30,094 nt of DNA from Streptomyces novaecaesareae (GTDB lineage Bacteria > Actinomycetota > Actinomycetes > Streptomycetales > Streptomycetaceae), in the NCBI RefSeq assembly GCF_000716875.1, contig NZ_JNWQ01000084.1:1-30094 (forward strand). The letters are read 5' to 3'. The translations under genes and the position numbers were made by a program. Below, one piece after another: positions 15,041-21,496 of the stretch (the stretch's first letter is position 1; every line of letters starts with the position of its first letter). Under the pieces are notes generated by a model that worked only from the letters and a program-made list of their open reading frames with translations, was not told where the DNA came from and did no database searches.

Positions 15041-15907
15041 CTACCCTTCGACCTGCCGGTAGACGATGGTGGTGGAGCCCACGACGATTCGCGAGCCGTC
15101 GCGGAGCGTAGCGCGCTGGGTGTGCTGTCCGTCCACCACGATGCCGTTGGTGGAGCCCAGGTCGAGCACCATCGAAGGGGTACCGGGCCGGATCTCCGCG
15201 TGCTTGCGGGAGACCCCAGGGTCGTCGATCCGCACGTCCGCCTCGGTCGAGCGGCCGAGCACGCAGGCCGAACCGGTGATCTGGTGGCGGGCGCCGTTCA
15301 CCTCGACCCAGCGGCGGACCCCGGCACCGCCGTGGCCGGCTCCGGGGAAGTTTCGGACGTTGCCGCCGGCGGGCGCGGGCGGGCCGGGAGGCATCGCGGG
15401 AGGCGCGGCCGGCGGCGGGGGCGCGTTGAACTGGGCGGCGCCGGGCTGCTGCCACGGTGCGCCGGGGGCCGGCGCGGCCGGCGGGCGGTCGTACCCGGGC
15501 TGCTGCGGGGCGTACTGCTGGGGCTGGGGCTCCTCGGCCGCGAGGGTGCGGCTGCGCACCCGGTACAGGCCGGTGTCCAGGTCGTCGGCCTTCTCCAGGT
15601 TCACCTGGAGCGGGCCCATGAAGGTGTACCGCTGGGCCTCCGCGTACTCGCGGACCATGCCGGCCAGCTCGGTGCCGAGCTGTCCGGAGTAGGGGCTGAG
15701 GCGCTCGTGGTCGTGCGGGCTCAGCTCGACGATGAAGTCGTTCGGCACGACGGTGCGGTCGCGGTTCCAGATGCTCGCGTTGTTGTCGCACTCGCGCTGC
15801 AGCGCTCCGGCGATCTCCACGGGCTGGACCTCGGACTTGAACACCTTGGCGAAGGTGCCGTTGACGAGACCCTCAAGTCGCTGCTCGAACTTCTTCAGCA
15901 CTCCCAT
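15041..15907 (-). CDS. fhaA: FHA-domain protein FhaA with DUF3662
   Basis: This is a 288-residue soluble protein from ATG at 15907, beginning MGVLKKFEQRLEGLVNGTFA. Residues 1-120 form the DUF3662 domain. A Pro/Gln/Ala-rich linker (about 122-195) leads to the C-terminal FHA domain with VLGRSTEADVRI, VSRKHAEI and DLGSTNGIVV. The pThr-binding Arg, Ser, His and Asn are intact. In mycobacteria FhaA binds the phosphorylated MviN (MurJ) regulator and controls lipid II export. It is the first gene of the minus-strand cluster, so the promoter should lie in 15908-16100. Confidence 0.95.
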   Translation of the reverse strand: MGVLKKFEQRLEGLVNGTFAKVFKSEVQPVEIAGALQRECDNNASIWNRDRTVVPNDFIVELSPHDHERLSPYSGQLGTELAGMVREYAEAQRYTFMGPLQVNLEKADDLDTGLYRVRSRTLAAEEPQPQQYAPQQPGYDRPPAAPAPGAPWQQPGAAQFNAPPPPAAPPAMPPGPPAPAGGNVRNFPGAGHGGAGVRRWVEVNGARHQITGSACVLGRSTEADVRIDDPGVSRKHAEIRPGTPSMVLDLGSTNGIVVDGQHTQRATLRDGSRIVVGSTTIVYRQVEG

Positions 15908-16325
15908 GGGGCACCCCCTTCCAGGGTTCGTTCGCCTGCCCGCCGGCCGGATCCCGCCGGGAACCGGCCGCGCCTACTTGCGGTACTTCCGTACTGATCG
16001 TATCCACGCCGGGCCCTTCCGTACGGTTCCCGGACCGTGTGGTGCCCGGGGGTGGGCTCGGACACACAGGGTGACGCATTTCGGGTACGGCACGCCAGGT
16101 GTGTCCGTCGGAGTGCCCGCCCGCCCTTCGCGCACGCGTTCGTCGAGCACCCGTTCGGGCCGGGCTGGTCCCCTCGGACAACGGATTCGGAGCCGCCCCC
16201 CAGGTCGTGCTAATGTTTTCCACGTCGGAAGGGCCGCCCGGAAGGGAGGCCGGTCCAAGGAAACGCGAAGGCCTCATGGTACCGAGCGGTTCGGAAGATC
16301 GGTCGGCAACGAGGACAACACCCAT
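15908..16325. other. Divergent intergenic region, fhaA / tRNA-Leu
   Basis: These 418 bases contain no credible gene; all open frames are Arg/Pro-rich shadows. It should hold the fhaA-cluster promoter (minus) and the tRNA-Leu promoter (plus). Near the fhaA side there is a short palindrome GTAC-TTCC-GTAC (about 15982-15994) repeated in part as TTCCGTAC at 16017-16024. A likely tRNA -10 is listed separately. Confidence 0.5.
16186..16216 (+). promoter_or_regulatory. Candidate tRNA-Leu promoter
   Basis: TAATGT at 16211-16216 is the best -10 in the region and lies in a short AT-rich island (TAATGTTTTCCA). TTCGGA at 16186-16191 is a possible -35, with a 19-base spacer. The leader to the tRNA would be about 100 bases. 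Confidence 0.4.
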
Positions 16326-16409
16326 GCGCGGGTGGCGGAATAGGCAGACGCGCTGGATTCAGGTTCCAGTGCCCGAAAGGGCGTGGGGGTTCAACTCCCC
16401 CCTCGCGCA
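16326..16409 (+). tRNA. tRNA-Leu (anticodon CAG)
   Basis: This is a class II tRNA with a long variable arm. The acceptor stem is GCGCGGG (16326-16332) with CTCGCGC (16402-16408), including one G-T pair. The anticodon stem CTGGA/TCCAG encloses TTCAGGT, giving anticodon CAG at 16360-16362. The variable arm is GCCCGAAAGGGC, and the T arm GGGGG/CCCCC carries TTCAACT. The discriminator base is A16409. It reads CTG, the dominant leucine codon in this genome. No full CCA is encoded. Confidence 0.97.
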
Positions 16410-16414
16410 CAGCG

Positions 16415-16447
16415 AAGCCCCGCAGATCTACGGATCTGCGGGGCTTT
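16415..16447 (+). terminator. Terminator of tRNA-Leu
   Basis: AAGCCCCGCAGATC (16415-16428) pairs perfectly with GATCTGCGGGGCTT (16433-16446) around the tetraloop TACG, a very stable hairpin. It is followed by TCTCGTTCTC, a partial T-tract. It starts six bases after the tRNA and is the most classical intrinsic terminator in the window. It may also stop the convergent kinase transcript. Confidence 0.92.
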
Positions 16448-16490
16448 CTCGTTCTCCCGGCAGGTCCGGGCCCGCACGGGCGGGTGCGTT

Positions 16491-17639
16491 TCAGGAGCGG
16501 GTGGCCGGCAGGTCGGCGCGGACCTCGAAGCCGCCGTCCTGGGTCGGGCCGGCGGTGAGGGTGCCGCCCAGCAGCTGGGCGCGCTCGCGCAGGCCGACCA
16601 GGCCGTGGCCGCCGCCCGGGAGGGTCTCGGTCGGGTGGACCGGCGGGGCCTCGTTGCGCACCTCGACCCGCAGCCGGCGCCCCTTCGCCCGGACCCGTAC
16701 GTGCACCGCCGCATCCGGGGCGTACTTGGTGATGTTGGTGAGCGCCTCCTGCACGGTGCGGTAGGCGGCCCGCTCCACCGCCTCCGGCCACGGGCGGTCA
16801 CCGGGGTGCAGTTCGGCGTCGGCGGCCAGCCCGCTCTCCTCGATCAGCCGGGGCAGGTCGGCCAGTCGGGGCTGCGGGGCGAGCGGGGCGTCCGGCAGCC
16901 CGCCGCCGGTGCCGCGCAGCACCCCGACCATCTGGCGCAGCTCCTCCAGCGTCCGGACGGCCAGTTCGCGGATGGTGCGGGCGGTGGTGACCGCGGCCGG
17001 GTCGGCGCTGCTGACCTGGAGCGCGCCGGCCTGGATGCTGATCAGACTGACCTGGTGCGAGACCACGTCGTGCATCTCCCGGGCCAGCCGGCCGCGCTCG
17101 CTGATCAGCACCCGCTCGGCCAGCAGGCGGCTCTCCCGCTCCTGGCCGCGGGTCAGCTCGTCCAGGCGGGCGGCCAGCTCCCGGCGGGTCCGGGCGAGCA
17201 GTCCGGTGGCGGCCGGGCCGGCGGCCAGCATCACGGCCTGGATGGCGTCCAGCGCGGTGGCCCGGCTCAGGTCGAGGAGGTCGACGGGCAGCGGCCAGTG
17301 GAAGAACTCGACCACGGTGAAGAGGACGCCGCAGGGGACCACGATCCGCGGGCTGGGACGTTCGGCGGCCACCGTGTAGACGGCGGTTATCGGGGCCAGC
17401 CAGATCTCGTCCACCCAGCTGCCGGGCATGGTGAGCAGCAGCACCGTGACCGGGAAGCGGCGGCGCCAGAGCAGGGCGACGGCGGCCAGCGTGGAGAGGG
17501 CGACCTGCCACCAGGAGGCCTCCCGGGCCACCAGGGCGGCGTCCAGCAGGGAGTACAGGACCGGCAGCAGCAGCATCAGCCAGGGGGCGGTGCACCAGGC
17601 CGGGAGCCGTCTGGACGGCAGCTGGTCGGCGGCCGTCAT
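16491..17639 (-). CDS. NarL/DesK-type sensor histidine kinase
   Basis: This is a 382-residue protein from ATG at 17639, overlapping the regulator stop by four bases (ATGA). Residues 15-150 contain several transmembrane helices, with no large extracytoplasmic domain. The HisKA_3 dimerisation domain has H190 in LAREMHDVVSHQ, the phospho-acceptor. The HATPase domain has the N box (QEALTNITKYAP, N302) and the G box GGGHGLVGLRER. It phosphorylates the regulator encoded just upstream. The short sensor part suggests detection within the membrane, as in envelope-stress kinases; the signal is unknown. Confidence 0.93.
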   Translation of the reverse strand: MTAADQLPSRRLPAWCTAPWLMLLLPVLYSLLDAALVAREASWWQVALSTLAAVALLWRRRFPVTVLLLTMPGSWVDEIWLAPITAVYTVAAERPSPRIVVPCGVLFTVVEFFHWPLPVDLLDLSRATALDAIQAVMLAAGPAATGLLARTRRELAARLDELTRGQERESRLLAERVLISERGRLAREMHDVVSHQVSLISIQAGALQVSSADPAAVTTARTIRELAVRTLEELRQMVGVLRGTGGGLPDAPLAPQPRLADLPRLIEESGLAADAELHPGDRPWPEAVERAAYRTVQEALTNITKYAPDAAVHVRVRAKGRRLRVEVRNEAPPVHPTETLPGGGHGLVGLRERAQLLGGTLTAGPTQDGGFEVRADLPATRS

Positions 17640-18307
17640 GCCCCGTCGCCGGGCTTGGGCCGGACCAGGCCGGCCCGGTGGGCGAGAACGGCCGCCTGCA
17701 CCCGGTTGGCGGCGCCGAGCTTGCCGAGGATCGCGCTGATGTGGTCCTTGACGGTGCCGGTGCCGAGGAAGAGGCGGTCGGCGATCTCGGCGTTGGACAG
17801 GCCCTCGCCGAGCAGGGCGAGCACGTCGAGCTCCCGGCCGGTGAGGGTGCGGGCGAGCGCGGTGGCCTCGGCGTCCGGGCCGCCGCCGTCCACGTAGCCG
17901 CCGATGACGGTGCGGGTGACGGTCGGGGAGAGGATGTTGCCGCCGGCCGCGAGCACCCGGACGGCGTGCACCAGCTGCTCGGGGGCGGTGTCCTTGAGCA
18001 GGAAGCCGGTCGCCCCGGCGCGCAGCGCGGTGCCGATGTACTCGTCGGTGTCGAAGGTGGTGAGCATCGCCACCGCGGGCGGGTCGGGCAGGGCGCGCAG
18101 GCGGCGCAGCACGGAGATGCCGTCGAGGTCCGGCATCCGGATGTCGAGCAGCACCACGTGCGGGCGCAGGCGCTGGACGTGGTCCTCGGCCTGCCCGCCG
18201 GAGCAGTCGCCGACCACCTCCAGGTCGGGGGCGGAGCCGACGATCAGGCCGAGGCCGGAGCGGACCAGGATCTCGTCGTCGACGATCAGCACGCGGGTGG
18301 TGGTGAT
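17636..18307 (-). CDS. NarL/LuxR-type response regulator (start codon uncertain)
   Basis: This protein has 223 residues if translation begins at ATC 18307 and 218 if it begins at GTG 18292. The receiver domain (about 5-120) has the acidic pair D10/D11, phospho-acceptor D55 in LLDIRMP, and K105 in FLLKDT. The LuxR-type HTH (about 150-215) has LTGRELDVLALLGEGLSNAEIA and a recognition helix in GTVKDHISAILGKL. The perfect AGGAGG at 18312-18317 is four bases before ATC, where homologues of this type have ATG or GTG (TTTRVLIVDDE). The GTG inside RVLIVDD is 19 bases from it. Upstream in-frame codons exist but lack a ribosome site. It is transcribed before and overlaps the kinase gene. Confidence 0.88.
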   Translation of the reverse strand: MTTTRVLIVDDEILVRSGLGLIVGSAPDLEVVGDCSGGQAEDHVQRLRPHVVLLDIRMPDLDGISVLRRLRALPDPPAVAMLTTFDTDEYIGTALRAGATGFLLKDTAPEQLVHAVRVLAAGGNILSPTVTRTVIGGYVDGGGPDAEATALARTLTGRELDVLALLGEGLSNAEIADRLFLGTGTVKDHISAILGKLGAANRVQAAVLAHRAGLVRPKPGDGA

Positions 18308-18627
18308 GGTGCCTCCTCGGTTCTGGCGGCCGGGTGGGGGCGGTCCGCGTAGGTCGTTTCGAGGGTAGGGGTAGCCGGGACGGGGCGCCGAACCTCGGTG
18401 GGTGGCAACCCCCGCCGTTCGGCGGGGGTGGGAATCCGCTACCCGGTTCACGTAATTCTCAGCCCCGGTGCGGAACCATGGAGTTGGCTGACTCTTTCCG
18501 GCCTGCTCCGCCACCTGGGCGGACGTCCCGGCGGGGGGTGGCCGGTCAGTCCGTCGGGCCCGTGCGGGCGCCCGGCGCCGGGCCGTTCGCGGATGCGCCC
18601 CACCATCTGATCGTTTGGAATTGAGCT
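18308..18627. other. Divergent intergenic region, response regulator / LPG synthase
   Basis: These 320 bases show no gene. They must contain the promoters of both flanking genes. A hairpin ACCCCCGCC-GTTC-GGCGGGGGT lies at 18408-18429. An AT-richer patch (18450-18500) holds sequences such as CACGTAATTCTC and TTGGCTGACTC. No promoter pair is good enough to name. Confidence 0.5.
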
Positions 18628-20457
18628 GTGTCGTCCACTGTGAAGTCGGAGCCGTCCGCCACGTCCCCCGGGCCCCGGCCCGGCGGCGTGCTCGACCGCT
18701 GGCGTCCGAGGGCCGCCGTGGCCTCCGTCTGGTACCTGCGGCTGATCGCCCTGCTCAACGTGGCCACGGTGCTGCTGGTGCCATTCGGCAACCAGGTCAG
18801 CGAGCACAACGAGGGTGAGTACTTCACCCCGTACCTGATGACCTCGGGCCTGGCCAGCGCCGTGCTGTCGGTGTTCCTGGCGGTCGCGATGCGGCGGCGC
18901 AAGCGGGCTGCGTGGATCTTCAACGCGGCGCTCGGCGGGCTCTTCGCGCTGCTCTACCTGGCGGCCATGGTGGTGCCGGACGAACGGTTCAACAAGCACC
19001 CGCTCAACTACTTCTCCACCGTCCTGACCTGCCTGTTCGTGCTGGCGCTGGCGATCGGGCGCAAGGAGTTCACCTCCAAGGGCGACAGCGCCAACCCGAA
19101 GACCGCGGCGGCCACCTTCGTCGGTGGGCTGGTGTTCGGCGGCGGGGTCGGCGCGCTGCTGGTCTGGCTGACCAACGAGCTGTCCGGCGCCGGCTTCTGG
19201 GACCTCTTCCGGTACTCGGTCGGCCGGATGATCACCATCACCCCGTCCGAGCACCTGCGCTCCGTGATCGCCGCCCCGACCTGGGTGAACGCCGCGATCA
19301 ACGCGATGGGCGCGGTGCTCTTCCTGCTGGTGCTGTACGTGGCCTTCCGCAGCCCGCGGGGCAAGGAGCTGCTGAACCCGGAGGACGAGGCCAAGCTGCG
19401 CGGGCTGCTGGACAAGCAGGGCGAGCGGGACTCGCTCGGCTACTTCGCGCTGCGCCGGGACAAGGCGGTGATCTTCTCTCCCAGCGGCAAGGCCGCGGTC
19501 ACCTACCGGGTGATCGGCGGCGTCTCGCTCGCCTCGGGCGACCCGATCGGCGACCCGGAGGCCTGGCCGGGCGCGATCGACGCCTGGCTGGCCGAGGCCC
19601 GCGAGCACGCCTGGGCGCCGGCCGTGATGGGCGCCTCCGAGGAGGCCGGGGTGATCTACGCCCGGCACGGGCTGGACGCGCTGGAGCTGGGCGACGAGGC
19701 GATCGTCGAAATGGACGAGTTCTCGCTGGACGGCCGCGCGATGCGGGTGGTCCGGCAGGCGTACAACCGGGTCAAGCGGGCCGGGTACACGGTGCGGATC
19801 CGCCGCCACGAGTCCATCTCGGAGGCGGAGATGGCCGAGCTGGTGGCCAAGGCCGACGAGTGGCGCGACGGGGCGACCGAGCGCGGCTTCTCGATGGCGC
19901 TCGGCCGGCTCGGCGACCCGGGCGACGGCCGCTGCGTGATGCTGGAGTGCAGTGACGGCGACGGCGAGCTCAAGGCGCTGCTGAGCTTCGTCCCCTGGGG
20001 CCCGGACGGGCTCTCGCTGGACCTGATGCGCCGGGCCCGGGACACCGAGAACGGCCTGATGGAGTTCATGGTGATCGAGCTCCTGCAGCGTGCCGACGAG
20101 GTGGGGCTGAAGCGGGTTTCGTTGAACTTCGCGATGTTCCGCTCCGTTTTCGAGCGCGGTTCGCGCCTGGGCGCCGGCCCGGTGCTTCGGCTGTGGCGTT
20201 CCGTCCTCGGATTCTTCTCGCGCTGGTGGCAGATCGAGTCGCTGTACCGCGCCAATGCCAAGTACCGGCCGATTTGGGAGCCGCGCTACCTGCTGTTCGA
20301 GAAGAGCAGCGAGATTCCGCGGATCGGCATCGCGAGTGCGCGCGCGGAGGGCTTCATCGTCGCGCCGAGCCTGCCCGCCCTGTTCCGCCGTCGGCACGCG
20401 CGGGCCGCCGTGGTGGCACCCCGGGTGCCGGTCGCGGCGCGGGACGGGAAGGGGTAG
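18628..20457 (+). CDS. MprF/LysX-like phosphatidylglycerol lysyltransferase (DUF2156)
   Basis: This is a 609-residue protein from GTG at 18628. The N-terminal half has about six transmembrane helices (between residues 30 and 245). The C-terminal half (about 265-570) is the aminoacyl-phosphatidylglycerol synthase domain (DUF2156, GNAT-like fold). It includes SLGYFALRRDKA, GGVSLASGDPIGD, SLDLMRRARDTENGLMEFM and the late WEPRYLLFEK. It moves an amino acid, typically lysine, from its tRNA to phosphatidylglycerol, lowering surface negative charge and protecting from cationic peptides. Mycobacterial LysX has a fused lysyl-tRNA synthetase domain, absent here, so cellular Lys-tRNA would be used. The membrane part is shorter than the 14-helix MprF flippase, so flipping activity is doubtful. 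Confidence 0.87.
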   Translation: MSSTVKSEPSATSPGPRPGGVLDRWRPRAAVASVWYLRLIALLNVATVLLVPFGNQVSEHNEGEYFTPYLMTSGLASAVLSVFLAVAMRRRKRAAWIFNAALGGLFALLYLAAMVVPDERFNKHPLNYFSTVLTCLFVLALAIGRKEFTSKGDSANPKTAAATFVGGLVFGGGVGALLVWLTNELSGAGFWDLFRYSVGRMITITPSEHLRSVIAAPTWVNAAINAMGAVLFLLVLYVAFRSPRGKELLNPEDEAKLRGLLDKQGERDSLGYFALRRDKAVIFSPSGKAAVTYRVIGGVSLASGDPIGDPEAWPGAIDAWLAEAREHAWAPAVMGASEEAGVIYARHGLDALELGDEAIVEMDEFSLDGRAMRVVRQAYNRVKRAGYTVRIRRHESISEAEMAELVAKADEWRDGATERGFSMALGRLGDPGDGRCVMLECSDGDGELKALLSFVPWGPDGLSLDLMRRARDTENGLMEFMVIELLQRADEVGLKRVSLNFAMFRSVFERGSRLGAGPVLRLWRSVLGFFSRWWQIESLYRANAKYRPIWEPRYLLFEKSSEIPRIGIASARAEGFIVAPSLPALFRRRHARAAVVAPRVPVAARDGKG

Positions 20458-20479
20458 CCCTCCGCCGGGGGGCGGAGGG
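20458..20479 (+). terminator. Hairpin directly after the LPG synthase gene
   Basis: CCCTCCGCC (20458-20466) pairs with GGCGGAGGG (20471-20479) around GGGG, immediately after the stop codon. An AT-richer stretch at 20560-20600 (TTTGTTAAGAGGCTTCTAATGTTGG) follows and may hold the promoter of the next gene. Confidence 0.6.
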
Positions 20480-20625
20480 GGCCGGTCGGCCGGACGGGGG
20501 GTCCGGCGGGGGTATCGCCCTCCCCCCTGAGGATGACCCTTATCCCCATCCATGCCGATGTGGCTTTGTTAAGAGGCTTCTAATGTTGGAGTAGTCGAGA
20601 GTTCGGGGATTCGGGAGAAACGGTT

Positions 20626-21429
20626 GTGATTCACAGGACCCACGCGGGGGGCGTGCGAAAGGGGCCGCTGGCGGTAGCCAGAGCGGCCGCTGTCGCCGAG
20701 TGGGGGACGTTGTTCGCGACGGTCCGGGAAACGGTGGTGCGGAAGAAGTTCGCCGCCGTTCCGCTGGCCACGGTGGCGACGTCTCTGATCCTGCTGTTCA
20801 GCATCGTCCAGCACCTGCCGGGCGGTGAGCGTTTCGTCAATCACATCGGGGTGGTGCGGGCGGCCCTGTCGCTGGACGTCTCGCTGCTGCGGACGCCGCT
20901 GTCGCTGTACGTTCCGGCGCTGGACCTTCCGGTCTGGGGGGCGCTGGCCCAGGTGTTCGTGGTCTTCGCGATCGCCGAGATCGTGCTCGGCCGGCGGATG
21001 ACCCTGGTGGTGGCCTACGCCTGCACCCTGGCGGGCACGCTGTTCGCCCGGGTCGGCGTGGCGATCGGGCCGGGCCACCTGTTCGGCTTCCCGAAGTGGG
21101 TCGCCTACGTGCGGGACACCGGGCCGTCGGCCGCGGTGGTGGCGCTGGCGATCTGCATCGCGTTCCGCTGCCGGGCCTGGTTCACCGCCGGCCTGGTGGT
21201 GGTCCTGATGGTCGGCGAGGCGGTCGTGCTGCCGAACCTGGCCGGCCTGGAGCACGTGGTCGCGGTGATCACCGCGCTGCTGATCGCCGTCTCGGTCGAG
21301 GTCTTCGGGGACTTCTGGCCGCGGGTGCTGGCCGGGGTCGGCGCCGCCACCTCGGTGGCCGCGGCCGCCTCCCGGGAGGTCGCGGTGGAGGCCCGGCGGC
21401 GCCGGTCGGCGGGGGCCGTCATCCCCTGA
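20626..21429 (+). CDS. Rhomboid-like integral membrane protein (Rhomboid_2-type)
   Basis: This is a 267-residue protein from GTG with GGGAG upstream. It has about six transmembrane helices. It lacks the classical HxGxN and GASG motifs. However, it has the layout of the actinobacterial rhomboid-like family: an N-terminal helix ending in HLPGGERF, an AEIVLGRRMTLVVAY segment, then DTGPSAAVVALA (possible serine) and GLEHVVAVITALLIA (possible histidine). These last two correspond to the positions of the rhomboid Ser-His dyad. An Arg-rich cytoplasmic tail ends the protein. Family assignment is from pattern recognition and is moderate. It follows the lipid-modifying gene in the same direction, so a shared envelope role is plausible. 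Confidence 0.68.
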   Translation: MIHRTHAGGVRKGPLAVARAAAVAEWGTLFATVRETVVRKKFAAVPLATVATSLILLFSIVQHLPGGERFVNHIGVVRAALSLDVSLLRTPLSLYVPALDLPVWGALAQVFVVFAIAEIVLGRRMTLVVAYACTLAGTLFARVGVAIGPGHLFGFPKWVAYVRDTGPSAAVVALAICIAFRCRAWFTAGLVVVLMVGEAVVLPNLAGLEHVVAVITALLIAVSVEVFGDFWPRVLAGVGAATSVAAAASREVAVEARRRRSAGAVIP

Positions 21430-21450
21430 GGGACGCTGTCAACGCCCTGT

Positions 21451-21467
21451 CGGCCGCGTGGCGGCCG
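21451..21467. terminator. Short hairpin between convergent genes
   Basis: CGGCCGC (21451-21457) pairs with GCGGCCG (21461-21467) around GTG. It lies in the 67-base space between the rhomboid-like gene (plus) and the SpoIIE-type gene (minus). Confidence 0.5.
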
Positions 21468-21496
21468 GGCCTCGGGCCGGTGCCCGTACGCGGCTG

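Noticed and set aside
16326..16411. Integration site with phage or element next to tRNA-Leu
   Set aside because: No integrase and no repeated tRNA 3' end were found; the gene is followed at once by its own terminator and a normal two-component gene pair.
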